64,000 nucleotides of DNA, taken from contig NZ_JBJGED010000001.1 of the NCBI RefSeq assembly GCF_045062745.1, positions 248,001-312,000 of the forward strand, given 5' to 3'. The position numbers and the translations under genes are program-made. The notes beneath the pieces are model-generated. The model did not search any database, was not told the origin of the DNA, and saw only the letters and a list, made by a program, of their open reading frames with translations. The stretch's first letter is position 1. Each line of letters starts with the position of its first letter. Below, piece after piece: positions 43,673 to 51,947 of the stretch. Source of the DNA: Paenibacillus_AA sp045062745 (lineage in GTDB: Bacteria; Bacillota; Bacilli; Paenibacillales; NBRC-103111).

Positions 43673-43903
43673 TTAACCTCCTCCATCTAAATCAATGTTG
43701 TTGTTCATTGAGTCGTAACGATCGAGCGCATCCAGTATCGCATAACACACGATGTAACCCTCAGGTCCGTCGACCCACGTTCCAGCAACCCGCATAGCCT
43801 GTTCCACGACAAGCGGAGTCACTTGAAACTCCGTTTGTGGAAATCGAAGTGGTTTTGATTGGAGTTTGATGAGAGGGAAGTCATACCGCGAAGCCACAGC
43901 CAT
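43673..43903 (-). CDS. Unrecognised 76-residue ORF upstream of the tailspike gene
   Basis: An open frame from ATG 43903 ends just before the tail-fibre ATG, and its last codons contain that gene's AGGAGG. The protein (with VEQAMRVAGTWVDGPEGYIV) has no family I recognise and only a weak start. It may be the residual 3' end of a phage tail gene. About 20 bp of its end is also kept in the broken copy near 49385. Confidence 0.4.
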   Translation of the reverse strand: MAVASRYDFPLIKLQSKPLRFPQTEFQVTPLVVEQAMRVAGTWVDGPEGYIVCYAILDALDRYDSMNNNIDLDGGG

Positions 43904-44176
43904 TCACGGTATCACCGACGATATGGTTGCCGGGATCGGACGGTTCCGGTTTATTAACAATTTTCCCGGCATAATCCCAAATGTTCACCGGAGTGCACTT
44001 TGTTTTTCCAATCCAAGTTCCCGGGTCCTGGCCCCAATATACCGTCTCCAATACGGAAACGTCTCTGCCCATCGTATCTCCTGTAGAAACCCCGGTAATT
44101 ACGCAGCACCTGCCAAGCTCATCGTCACAAGCAGTTTTCTGCGGGACAACGTTTTGCTCGGTCCCGTTGTTTCCTT
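43881..44176 (-). pseudogene. Decayed Tat-leader protein gene
   Basis: On the minus strand, codons around 44165-44105 read SKTLSRRKLLVTMSLAGAA, a typical twin-arginine signal, then hit a stop. A shift of frame restores a readable stretch, VSTGDTMGRDVSVLETVYWG, that runs to 43881. Tat leader followed by a VSV-x-x-x-VYG-like phrase also occurs in the chimeric protein (SVADSVYGG). The gene is truncated and frameshifted. It diverges from AraC upstream-region copy B. Confidence 0.55.
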
Positions 44177-44340
44177 CAAGCAGCACCCCCCTGTTTTGAT
44201 AAAGCTTGACTCCCCTTATCTGTAATGCAACTTCATGATAAACTGAAAAATAGTTGCAAAGTGTGTCATTCTATCGTTTCGTTGTGCCATATTTTCTGTC
44301 AGGCGGTGGGGTTGGATAAAAGGCGTATCCGGTATATCAA
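44162..44340 (+). repeat. AraC upstream region and start, copy B (start codon lost)
   Basis: About 170 bp match the region before and just inside the intact AraC gene (36515-36680), including CTTGACTCCCCTTATCTG and TCAGGCGGTGGGGTTGGAT. The ATG is changed to ATA, and coding similarity stops after about 12 codons, at 44340. The leftmost 22 bp (CCCGTTGTTTCCTTCAAGCA) are shared with copy C but not copy A. Confidence 0.8.
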
Positions 44341-44701
44341 GATGCGGTTTTGTTGCCGAGCTGGTCCCACAGCGCGGCCGGGTCGTACACCATATGTCCG
44401 CGTCCACAAATCGAGGCTATGGATATAGCCGAAGCCGGGGCACGTCCCGACGATGAGCTTCTCGTCGTTCCAAATTGTACAGCGCCCAACCGCCGCTGTC
44501 GCCCGGCATGAGGATCGACTCCCCGGCGCCGGTCTCGAAGTCGATCAGGATAATGTCGCCCGTCGCGTGTGCGGCGAAGTTGGCCAAGACGAGCTTCTCC
44601 CGCCCGTCGAGCGGATCGCGAAGCGTCGTCTTTCCCAGGATGCAAAAGTTACGACACGGTTGGGCCACCGCCTCGGGCTGCAATAATGCGTTCACATTCA
44701 T
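44341..44701 (-). pseudogene. Remnant of a conserved Paenibacillus-type gene, copy 1
   Basis: ATG 44701 opens a readable N-terminus (CRNFCILGKTTLRDPLDGRE, then LANFAAHATGDIILIDFETG). After GWALYN, one extra T shifts the frame; the correct continuation is NDEKLIVGTCPGFGYIHSLD. A further join brings in a C-terminal piece, MVYDPAALWDQLGNK. It looks like a beta-propeller-type protein reduced to its two ends. A second partial copy is at 51948-52245. Function unknown. Confidence 0.6.
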
Positions 44702-44731
44702 GGTTGGAGCACCTCCGAAACATTTTTTCCG

Positions 44732-44754
44732 AAAAAAAAGGACCTCCTCGGTCC
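44732..44754 (-). terminator. Terminator of the sugar ABC transporter operon
   Basis: On the minus strand GGACC-GAGGA-GGTCC (44754-44740) is followed by eight T (44739-44732), about 30 bp after the permease stop. Confidence 0.85.
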
Positions 44755-44783
44755 CCTTTTATCGCTTGCTTGTCTATATACGG

Positions 44784-45659
44784 TTACCCTTTCACCGCTC
44801 CGACGAATTGGCCGTGAATGAAATATTTTTGCAGGAACGGATAAATGCAGATGATCGGCAGCGTCGTTAACATCAGCGCCGCCATCTTCAGATTATCGGG
44901 ATGGATGACCTGCACGCCCGGCGGATTGATAGTCGTGTCCTCTAAACGGGCAAAAGACAAGATGCCTCTCAGCTGAAATTGCAAGGTCCACATCGAACTG
45001 TCTTTAATGTAAAGCAAGACACTGAACCATTCGTTCCAGTACGCCACCGCGCTGAAAATGACGAACGCCATCGTCATCGGGAGCACGAGCGGCAAGACGA
45101 TCTTGAAGAGCATGGAGAACTCCCCGGCCCCGTCGATCTCGGCGGATTCCAAAACTTCCTTGGGCATCTGATCCATGACGTTTTTATACACGATGATGTA
45201 GAAGGGGCTGACCAGCCCGGGCAAAATAATGGCCCAATACGTATTGTTGATCCCCAAATTATTCACGAGCAAGTACGAAGGAATCAAACCACCACTGAAA
45301 AACATCGTGATCAGGATATACGTCATCGCCACTTTTTTGCCTTTGAAATACTTGTGGGACATCGCATAAGCGGCGCTTAAGGAGACGATAACGCTGAGCA
45401 CCGTTTGTACGATCGTGAGCCCAACCGTATTCGCCGCGGACCTCAGGAACGTATAGTTGCCCGCCAGCTTAATGTAGGAATCCAATTGGAACTCTACCGG
45501 CCACAAGCTCACTTTGTTCTCAGTCAACGCGGCATAGCTGCTGAACGAGATGGCAAGTGCGTTGATGAACGGTACCAGAATCGAGATTGAGAAGATGATA
45601 AAAAGCGCATAGTTAAAAGTCTGAAAGACCATTCGTCCAGGACTTCTGTAATTCATCAT
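44784..45659 (-). CDS. Sugar ABC transporter permease, YtcP type
   Basis: This 291-residue permease has six membrane segments. The cytoplasmic EAA loop is EVLESAEIDGAGEFSMLFKI, then VLPLVLPM. The ending KYFIHGQFVGAVKG is typical of YtcP-type MalG-like subunits. It forms the membrane channel with the LplB-type partner and imports an oligosaccharide delivered by the lipoprotein. GGAGGTGG lies before the ATG. There is no ATPase gene in the operon; these importers use a shared MsmX-type ATPase. It is the third gene of the operon. Confidence 0.92.
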   Translation of the reverse strand: MMNYRSPGRMVFQTFNYALFIIFSISILVPFINALAISFSSYAALTENKVSLWPVEFQLDSYIKLAGNYTFLRSAANTVGLTIVQTVLSVIVSLSAAYAMSHKYFKGKKVAMTYILITMFFSGGLIPSYLLVNNLGINNTYWAIILPGLVSPFYIIVYKNVMDQMPKEVLESAEIDGAGEFSMLFKIVLPLVLPMTMAFVIFSAVAYWNEWFSVLLYIKDSSMWTLQFQLRGILSFARLEDTTINPPGVQVIHPDNLKMAALMLTTLPIICIYPFLQKYFIHGQFVGAVKG

Positions 45660-45691
45660 GGTTTCACGCCACCTCCTTTGTCATTGGCTGT

Positions 45692-46636
45692 TTAGTACAT
45701 GCCCAGGCCCATCCATTTTTTGGACACCCAGTTCGATGACACGAGGAGGATATAGCCGAGCACGCTCTGCGCGAAGCTGATGGCCGTAGTGAAGCTGTAC
45801 TGGGAGGATTCAATCCCGGTCCGGTACACATAGGTACTGATAACGTCCGACACTTCGTAGACGAGCGGGTTCTGCATCAGGAACACGCGTTCGAAGCCGA
45901 TGCCAAAGATGTGCGCGATCTTCAGCAGGAAGAGCAGCACGATCATCGGCATCATATGAGGTATCGTGATATACAGGGTCTGTTTCCAACGGTTGGCGCC
46001 ATCGATCCAGGCTGCTTCGTACAAGGAACTGTCAATGCCCGCAATCACAGCGAAATATAGGATGGCCGACCATCCTACACTTTTCCAAATGTCCGCGAAT
46101 ACCAGTATCCCCCGGAATATGCTAGGGTCGGTCATGAAATAATGGGGCTCGAATCCGAACCACCCGATGAAGATATTGAAAATACCGGTTGTCGGCGACA
46201 GCACTTGGTTGAAAATACCGGCGACGACGATCCAAGATAAAAAGTGGGGCAAATAGGACACGGTCTGCATAACGCGCTTAAACGTTTTTTGATACAATTC
46301 ATTGGCCAGCAAGGCAAAAATAATAGGAGCCGTAAACCCGAAAAGAATGTCATAAAAATTGATGAGCAGGGTGTTCTTCATGATGGACCAGAATTTGTCG
46401 TCGTGCAGGAAATAAGAGTAATGCTGGAATCCCACCCAATCGCTATGCAGAATGCCTTTGTAAATCGAATAGTTCTGGAAGGAGATAATGATGCCGTACA
46501 TGGGAATGTAGTTGAATACGAACAGCAGGATAGCTGTTGGAGCAAATAAGAGGTAAAGCGACAGGAGCGACCGAGGTCGCATCCTGCCTCTCTTTGGCTT
46601 TACCACACTCTCCTGAACCGCGACAGTTTCTCGCAA
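45692..46636 (-). CDS. Sugar ABC transporter permease, LplB type
   Basis: This 314-residue permease has six membrane segments. The EAA loop is SLYEAAWIDGANRWKQTLYI and the end is SSNWVSKKWMGLGMY, both as in LplB/YteP proteins. The start is TTG at 46636, seven bases after GGAGGTG. It lies between the lipoprotein gene and the YtcP-type gene with 32-49 bp gaps, a single operon. LplB-YtcP systems carry uronate- or galactoside-type oligosaccharides; the substrate here is not known. Confidence 0.92.
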   Translation of the reverse strand: MRETVAVQESVVKPKRGRMRPRSLLSLYLLFAPTAILLFVFNYIPMYGIIISFQNYSIYKGILHSDWVGFQHYSYFLHDDKFWSIMKNTLLINFYDILFGFTAPIIFALLANELYQKTFKRVMQTVSYLPHFLSWIVVAGIFNQVLSPTTGIFNIFIGWFGFEPHYFMTDPSIFRGILVFADIWKSVGWSAILYFAVIAGIDSSLYEAAWIDGANRWKQTLYITIPHMMPMIVLLFLLKIAHIFGIGFERVFLMQNPLVYEVSDVISTYVYRTGIESSQYSFTTAISFAQSVLGYILLVSSNWVSKKWMGLGMY

Positions 46637-46685
46637 GCGTGGTCACCTCCAAATAGTTGAGTGTTCCGGTATAGTTAGCAGCTCC

Positions 46686-48326
46686 TTACCAGCCTGCTTT
46701 CTTGTAGCCCTTCTTAATCAGGTCGTCTTTGTTCGCATCCAGGAACTTTTGCAGCGGATCGTACTTCAACGAACGGTATTTTTTCTCCCAATCGACGATC
46801 GCGGCATTGAATTCTTGCTCCGAAATCCGGCTCATGATGTATTCCGACGTGAATTTGTTGATCGCTTGCATGATTTCTGCGTTTTTCTTCAGGACTTCAT
46901 CCGGCTCCGCGTAGCCTATGATGCCAGCCAGCCCGATGGCTTCAGCTTCTTTTTGCATGACCTTCATCCCGTTTTGGATGTTCGTGAAGATCTCTTTGCC
47001 CAGTTGCGCTTCGAAGTTGGCATTTTGTGCGTCCTGACCGTCCGTGTAGCCGAACAAGAAGGCGAATTGACGTTTCCAAGCGTGATCTTCAGCGCTCATC
47101 TTAGCCGGGTCAGCCACACGCTTACCGTCCTTAATGGTGTAAGTATTGCCTTCATCGCCCCAGAAAATCTTATCCTTCAATTGCTCCTGCGCGAAGCCCT
47201 CGATTACCTTGAAGGTGCGATCCGGATTTTTGTTGCTCGTCGGAATATACAAGCCGTGGGTCGTAATCGGCAATCCGACGCCGCCCATTGCATACTTTCT
47301 GTCCTTCAGGACGGCCGGATTAGTTGTCAGCGGAGGAGCAACTCCCCAAATCTGCGATTTCTGATTGCCTGTAGCCGTAGGCAGCGTCAGGGTTACTTGA
47401 TAAGGAAGAATTTGGTCCATTGAGTTCCATTGCCAGAGGACGTTTTTCTCAGCTAGCTTTTGGTAGTATTTGGTGCTGTCCGTCGTGGCGAACTCTTTGT
47501 CCAAAAGACCTTCCGTATACAGGTCGCGCATGACTTTTGACGCCTCTTTGAATTCCGCCGTCATTACGTTCGGGATCACCTTGCCGCCTTCGATCCGCCA
47601 GTCGTAAGGAGACGCGCCGTACAGACCGTAGATCGTGCCGCCGCCGTAGGCAAACATATTGTCTCCGATGATCCGGAACGTCATCGGGATGGAATCCGGC
47701 TCCGCTTTCTTGATCTTCCTCATCAACTCGATCCACTCTGGTACGGAGGTCGGCCATTTCCCGGAGTTGTATTTTTGAATAAGGTCGTAACGGGCGAGGA
47801 TACCTGCGCCTTGCGGCCCTTTGTCATAGGCCATCGGGATTCGGAAATATTTGCCGCTGACCGGATCCTTGCCCAATTCCATCATGGCAGGAGTAACGAC
47901 CTTTTGCAGCATTGGCGAATTGTCATAATATTTTTTCAAATCGATGAAGGCGCCATCACGAGCGGCTTTAAAAGTCTCGTCAGGAATAGTAGAATGGAAA
48001 ATGTCAGGTAGTTTGCCGGAAGAGAGCACCAGGTTATGCTTAGTGGTGTACTCCACATAAGGCGGAATGTCGAACTCCAGGTCGACGTTCGCATAATCCT
48101 CTACGATCTTAACGAGCGGATTATTGCTGCGGTCAAATCCCGGAGGGGTTTTGATACCGGCTTCGTTGTAGAACATCGTCATCTTGATGCGTTCTTCGCT
48201 GGCCTTGTTCGTACCGCCGCTTGGGCTTGGGGAATCGGAGCCTTTAGAGCAGCCGGAGATAACAATTCCCGCAACCAGAACAGAAGCGGTTATTGCGGGG
48301 ACCCACTTTGATCTTGTTTTTACCAT
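46686..48326 (-). CDS. Extracellular solute-binding lipoprotein, LipO/YtcQ type
   Basis: This 546-residue protein has a lipoprotein signal with lipobox VISGC (Cys26). The mature part is a family-1 type sugar-binding protein (GKLPDIFHSTIPDETFKAAR, YFRIPMAYDKGPQGAGILAR, QWNSMDQILPYQ), and its length suits the large LipO class. It captures an oligosaccharide outside the membrane and passes it to the LplB/YtcP permeases. AGGAGG lies upstream of the ATG. A cre-like palindrome is at 48385 and AraC copy C lies divergently beyond it. Confidence 0.93.
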   Translation of the reverse strand: MVKTRSKWVPAITASVLVAGIVISGCSKGSDSPSPSGGTNKASEERIKMTMFYNEAGIKTPPGFDRSNNPLVKIVEDYANVDLEFDIPPYVEYTTKHNLVLSSGKLPDIFHSTIPDETFKAARDGAFIDLKKYYDNSPMLQKVVTPAMMELGKDPVSGKYFRIPMAYDKGPQGAGILARYDLIQKYNSGKWPTSVPEWIELMRKIKKAEPDSIPMTFRIIGDNMFAYGGGTIYGLYGASPYDWRIEGGKVIPNVMTAEFKEASKVMRDLYTEGLLDKEFATTDSTKYYQKLAEKNVLWQWNSMDQILPYQVTLTLPTATGNQKSQIWGVAPPLTTNPAVLKDRKYAMGGVGLPITTHGLYIPTSNKNPDRTFKVIEGFAQEQLKDKIFWGDEGNTYTIKDGKRVADPAKMSAEDHAWKRQFAFLFGYTDGQDAQNANFEAQLGKEIFTNIQNGMKVMQKEAEAIGLAGIIGYAEPDEVLKKNAEIMQAINKFTSEYIMSRISEQEFNAAIVDWEKKYRSLKYDPLQKFLDANKDDLIKKGYKKAGW

Positions 48327-48384
48327 CCTGATTTGACCTCCTAATGTTTTTGAAAGACGTTGGATGACTGTACGTGCTGCCTAG

Positions 48385-48400
48385 TGTGAAGCGCTTACAT
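48385..48400 (-). promoter_or_regulatory. cre-like / LacI-type palindrome before the ABC operon
   Basis: TGTGAAGCGCTTACAT, read on the minus strand as ATGTAAGCGCTTCACA, keeps the AAGCGCTT core of catabolite-response elements. One arm departs from the consensus, so it is a weaker site than the one at 50854. Confidence 0.5.
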
Positions 48401-48482
48401 TCGAATCAGGGAGTGCAAATGACGATATTACCACATTCATGAAGTTTGTAAAGGACAAAAACAAAGTTTGATCAGCCAAAAA

Positions 48483-48980
48483 CCCGTTGTTTCCTTCAAG
48501 CAGCATCCCCCCTGTTTTGATATTGCTTGACTCCCCTTATCTGTAATGCAACTTCATGATAAACTGAAAATAGTTGCAAAGTGTGTCATTCTATCGTTTC
48601 GTTGTGCCATATTTTCTGTCAGGCGGTGGGGTTGGATGAAAGGCATATCCGGTATATCAGGATGCGGTTGCTTATTCAATATGGCCAAAGGACAATTTCC
48701 TTTTTACATCTCCATAAACCGGTTTGAAAACAGCTCCATCCATTATCATGACTTTGCCGAATTTTCATTTGTGATCGACGGGCACGGAACTGAGACGATA
48801 AACGGGGTTCCGCATGCATTTCGACCGGGCACGGCTACGCTGCTGTTGCCGCACCACATCACGAGATTCGCTCCAATCCCGGTTCTTCGATTTACAAATA
48901 TTGCATCATCTGACCTTGAATGGCATAGCCGAAAAATTCAATCTCAGTCCGTCGTACGTCAGCCATGCAACGAAGAAAAG
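48483..48980 (+). pseudogene. Truncated AraC regulator, copy C
   Basis: The upstream region and ATG (48636) of the intact AraC gene are repeated. Several codons are altered by compensating small indels before MAKGQFPFYISIN. After LLLPHH, one base is lost and the frame shifts. About 335 bp corresponding to 36916-37250 of the intact gene are deleted; the sequence then resumes at the helix-turn-helix codons and stops at 48980, where a reversed tail-fibre fragment is joined. It cannot make a DNA-binding protein. Confidence 0.85.
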
Positions 48981-48984
48981 ATTT

Positions 48985-49381
48985 GTTTCAGCAGCATTTG
49001 CCAGTGCGATCATGATACGTACGGTCATATGGATGCCAGTTGACTGCTTCGGTAGTGGTTTTTGCTGTGCAGGGTCAACATGCCCGATTGCAATCATTGC
49101 ACCTGATCTGTCAAAAACAGCAATCTCTCGAATGGTAAAGCCGCCAACATCTGGTGGAATAGCGGACTCAAACATCAATGTATTTGGTGCCTGTGTATCA
49201 TGAATTGGTGTAGAAGCAGTACCACGCCAAACTTCGTTAGCCAATGCTACCATATTTTCAGTCAAAACAGGATATGAGCCATTGCCATCACCAACGGCGA
49301 CATGTGTAATCTCAAGCTGATTTTCAGAGGTTGCACTGGCTAATTTTGCTTTGCCAATAGCTGTTAAAATTCGCCTGTCAT
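48985..49381 (-). pseudogene. Broken copy of the tail-fibre N-terminal domain
   Basis: About 400 bp match the first 133 codons of the chimeric gene (start to 43258) at high identity, including GGAGG and the ATG at 49381. One base missing after the third codon produces a stop at codon 6. The 3' end joins AraC copy C tail-to-tail, at a short shared AAGATTTGT sequence. Confidence 0.85.
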
Positions 49382-49425
49382 TATTTATCCTCCCCCATCT
49401 AAAAAACGACACCTGGGTCAAATCT

Positions 49426-49449
49426 CCAAATCAAAATCATTTGATTTGG
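49426..49449. terminator. Hairpin after the orphan solute-binding protein gene
   Basis: A 10-bp perfect stem, CCAAATCAAA (49426-49435) paired with 49440-49449, has a four-base loop, close to the stop of the gene at 49460. There is no long T run, so it is a weak terminator. Confidence 0.5.
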
Positions 49450-49459
49450 GGACTATTCG

Positions 49460-50773
49460 TTACTTTTTCATCTGAATCGCTTCGGCGATCTTCTTGGTCG
49501 CTTGCTCTTCGGCGGTCCGCAGAGCCGAGTTCAGATCGGTTTCTCCGGCGATGACGGATAGGATGGCGTTATTCATCGCGCCTGTCGCGTTCGAATCAAA
49601 CACGCCGGCGCGGGCTGGCGCAGCAGGCTTTAGTGCAGCGATTGCGCTAACGTTTTTCCCTTTCCACTGCGCTACGTTGCGGCCGAAAGCTTCTTTCACC
49701 GCCTGGCTCTTCAGCGGCGTAATCGCGGCAAAGTCGGAGGTGATCGCCGTTTGCACTTCATCGGTCAAAAGCTGGGCGATGCTTTGGAACGCTTCATCCC
49801 GATGCTGGCTCGTCGGAGCTACCGTAATAATGACCGGGTATGGCTGCGAGCCGACGCCCGGCAAGCTTTTCAACTCTGGCAGGCTGACCGCGTCCCAGTT
49901 CATATTTTCCTCAGGCTTCGGAGCGTCAGAGTTCATCGCCAGGAACATGGCGCTTGTCTTCTCTTTGACGAAGACGTTCCGCGCATCGTTCAGAAGCTTG
50001 GCGTCATAGCCCGGCGCTTTATACAACGGCAGCAGCGTGTTAATCCACGATTTCCACTGGTCAGTCTGCAATACGGCTTTCTCGCCCTTCTCGTCGGTAT
50101 ACGGAATTGAAAGCGGATTAGAGACAAGCAACGGGTTCGGGTGGGCAATAAATCCGCGGTACTGCACGTCGCCATCGATTCGCGTCAGCTTCGTCGCAAC
50201 CTCCGCCACTTCTTCCCAAGTCATATGATTTTTCAAATAAGGAACGCCGAATTTATCGAAAATATCTTTATTGTAATACAGCGTCAGCCGCAAATCGTAC
50301 AAGGGCAAGCCGTTCTGGTTTTTCCCGTCCACCTTCGCCGCTTCTACATATGAAGGCTCGAGACGGTTGAGATCGAACTTGTGCTTCGCGATCAGATCCG
50401 AGATATCGCCGCCGTACAGCTCGAGCAGGCTGGAACGGTAGTTGTTGACGGAGGAAATAATCAGGTCGACCTTGCGCTGCTCTGTAATGAGTGCTTGCAC
50501 ATTGTTTCCGACGCTCTCCACCACTTCAAACTCATAATGGGGATACTTTTTCTGAATCTGACTGCCGTATCGGGTCATAAACCATTCCATGTTGCCGCCC
50601 GTTGGCGTGATGACGAGCAGCTTGACCGGCTTCGCTGGTTCCACAGACGTATTGCCGCCCGATGTGGCCGTCCCTTCCGTTTTCGCGCCGCTTTCATTCC
50701 CGCCACCGCATCCAGCAATCAGCAAAACGATGGCCATCGCAAGGGCTAATGCTGCACCTTTCCATTTTTTCAT
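49460..50773 (-). CDS. Orphan extracellular solute-binding lipoprotein
   Basis: This 437-residue lipoprotein has lipobox LIAGC (Cys22) followed by a Gly/Ser/Thr-rich linker. The fold is that of family-1 sugar-binding proteins (VGNNVQALITEQRKVDLIIS, YYNKDIFDKFGVPYLKNHMT, WEEVAEVATKLT). I chose ATG 50773, after GGGGTGGG, rather than the open frame upstream. No permease gene is adjacent, unlike the 46.7-kb lipoprotein. A perfect cre site lies 81 bp upstream. It may deliver to the neighbouring permeases or act as a sensor partner (inference). Confidence 0.9.
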   Translation of the reverse strand: MKKWKGAALALAMAIVLLIAGCGGGNESGAKTEGTATSGGNTSVEPAKPVKLLVITPTGGNMEWFMTRYGSQIQKKYPHYEFEVVESVGNNVQALITEQRKVDLIISSVNNYRSSLLELYGGDISDLIAKHKFDLNRLEPSYVEAAKVDGKNQNGLPLYDLRLTLYYNKDIFDKFGVPYLKNHMTWEEVAEVATKLTRIDGDVQYRGFIAHPNPLLVSNPLSIPYTDEKGEKAVLQTDQWKSWINTLLPLYKAPGYDAKLLNDARNVFVKEKTSAMFLAMNSDAPKPEENMNWDAVSLPELKSLPGVGSQPYPVIITVAPTSQHRDEAFQSIAQLLTDEVQTAITSDFAAITPLKSQAVKEAFGRNVAQWKGKNVSAIAALKPAAPARAGVFDSNATGAMNNAILSVIAGETDLNSALRTAEEQATKKIAEAIQMKK

Positions 50774-50853
50774 ATAGACCCACCCCATTGAATAAATTGG
50801 ATTGCTTGAAACATGGTCTTGCAACTTTGTAACAATGAAGTAACCGATTAAGA

Positions 50854-50868
50854 TGACAGCGCTTACAT
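50854..50868 (-). promoter_or_regulatory. Perfect catabolite-response element (cre)
   Basis: On the minus strand ATGTAAGCGCTGTCA fits the consensus WTGNAANCGNWNNCW at every fixed position. It is 81 bp before the lipoprotein's ATG, so CcpA-mediated catabolite control is predicted. Confidence 0.75.
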
Positions 50869-51037
50869 CAAGAAAAAACAAATCCTTGACATGTTCTCGC
50901 CGTATAACGCCCCCTTCACCCAGTAGCTTGCGAATCACTTCCTACTTGCTCGATTTCAGCTTCGTACGACGATATCCACTTTGTCTTTTGACCGAACAAA
51001 AGCCGAATCACGCGCCTACAAAATCTTTCCACCTCCC

Positions 51038-51230
51038 AAAACTACCGATCTTCACTTTGTTTGTCACCCATCGTTGCCCATTTGGCTTATCGCCCACTCA
51101 AGCGCTCATGTGTTGCAAAGCCATTATCACACACGGACCTTCGGACAAAAAGCACGGATCGTGCAGTCGAGTACACATATCCTCTTCACTTTCGAAACAC
51201 CTGCAAGATTCGTTTTGACTGCGACCCAAT
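51038..51230. repeat. 193-bp direct repeat, copy 1
   Basis: This block, starting AAAACTACCG and ending CTGCGACCCAAT, recurs at 52502-52693 with roughly nine bases in ten identical. It keeps the TTGACT -35 box seen before the intact AraC gene in copy 2. The sequence after it is replaced by the hairpin at 51233, so the -10 box and AraC gene are missing. The rest of the 685-bp gap around it holds the cre site but no gene. Confidence 0.85.
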
Positions 51231-51232
51231 GA

Positions 51233-51338
51233 TGGGATAAAGTTCTTGTCATTCAATTTTGACAAGAACTTTATCCCATAACGCAAAAAGCCGCGATCTA
51301 CGCGGCCTTTAATGAGATAATGTTCTTGTCATCCGACA
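51233..51338. repeat. Perfect 19-bp hairpin and partial third copy of its arm
   Basis: TGGGATAAAGTTCTTGTCA (51233-51251) pairs exactly with 51260-51278. A further copy of the arm with two changes, TGAGATAATGTTCTTGTCAT, starts at 51317. Between them an imperfect AAAGCCGCG/CGCGGCCTTT hairpin can act as a terminator. The arm may be the end of a former insertion sequence. Confidence 0.6.
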
Positions 51339-51458
51339 TTTCTTTCTCGTCGAAAGTGGAATTACAACCCAAAGATCCTATGTATTGCGCGAAACCGAAC
51401 AGACGCTTGCAGACAGCAACTTCATGAAGTCAGAAGAGTTCGCTAATATCCTCTCGTT

Positions 51459-51920
51459 TTATGCTCTGCGAAATCTTAAAATATACAGATATTCTCCGGA
51501 AGGATGTACCCCGCACCGTTCAAAACCGCATTTCTCATACAGGCGCTGCGCTTGGAAATTGGTCTGTGCAGTTGTCAGCAGCAATCCGCCGTATTCTCGG
51601 TTTTTAAGATAATCCGTTATATATTGTATCAATAAGGTACCGATACCTCTGCCGTGCATACCGTCCCGCACGGCTATACCGAACCACGGCACACTTATGT
51701 CTATGTCCCGAATAAACATAACTCCAACACAGCGGTTGTTTTCCACAGCAAGAAAGAATTTTAATCCCTTTACCGTGGAATCAAAATAGCCCATCATTCT
51801 CTTTTCATTTCCGTGATTGACATTAAAAAATAAAGCACTCTCCTCCCCCATAACATCAAAAAGGTCCTGCAAAATTGCTTTATCTTCCAATTGCATTTCA
51901 CGGATATTTATTTCACTCAT
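51459..51920 (-). CDS. GNAT-family N-acetyltransferase
   Basis: This 153-residue protein is a complete single GNAT domain. The acetyl-CoA-binding motif is RDGMHGRGIGTLLIQYITDY (near residue 87), and the C-terminal AQRLYEKCGFERCG is typical. It lies inside the debris region between an orphan lipoprotein gene and gene remnants, yet appears intact. Its DNA is more AT-rich than nearby metabolic genes. The acceptor is unknown. Confidence 0.88.
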   Translation of the reverse strand: MSEINIREMQLEDKAILQDLFDVMGEESALFFNVNHGNEKRMMGYFDSTVKGLKFFLAVENNRCVGVMFIRDIDISVPWFGIAVRDGMHGRGIGTLLIQYITDYLKNREYGGLLLTTAQTNFQAQRLYEKCGFERCGVHPSGEYLYILRFRRA

Positions 51921-51947
51921 GCAGCTTCCGCCTTAATAATTTATTTT

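Noticed and set aside
40952..49402. A complete prophage
   Set aside because: Only tail-fibre-type sequence is present. There is no integrase, terminase, portal, capsid or lysis gene.
50853..51218. 121-codon plus-strand open frame upstream of the orphan lipoprotein
   Set aside because: It covers the cre site and the repeat, has no ribosome-binding site and is not kept in the second repeat copy.
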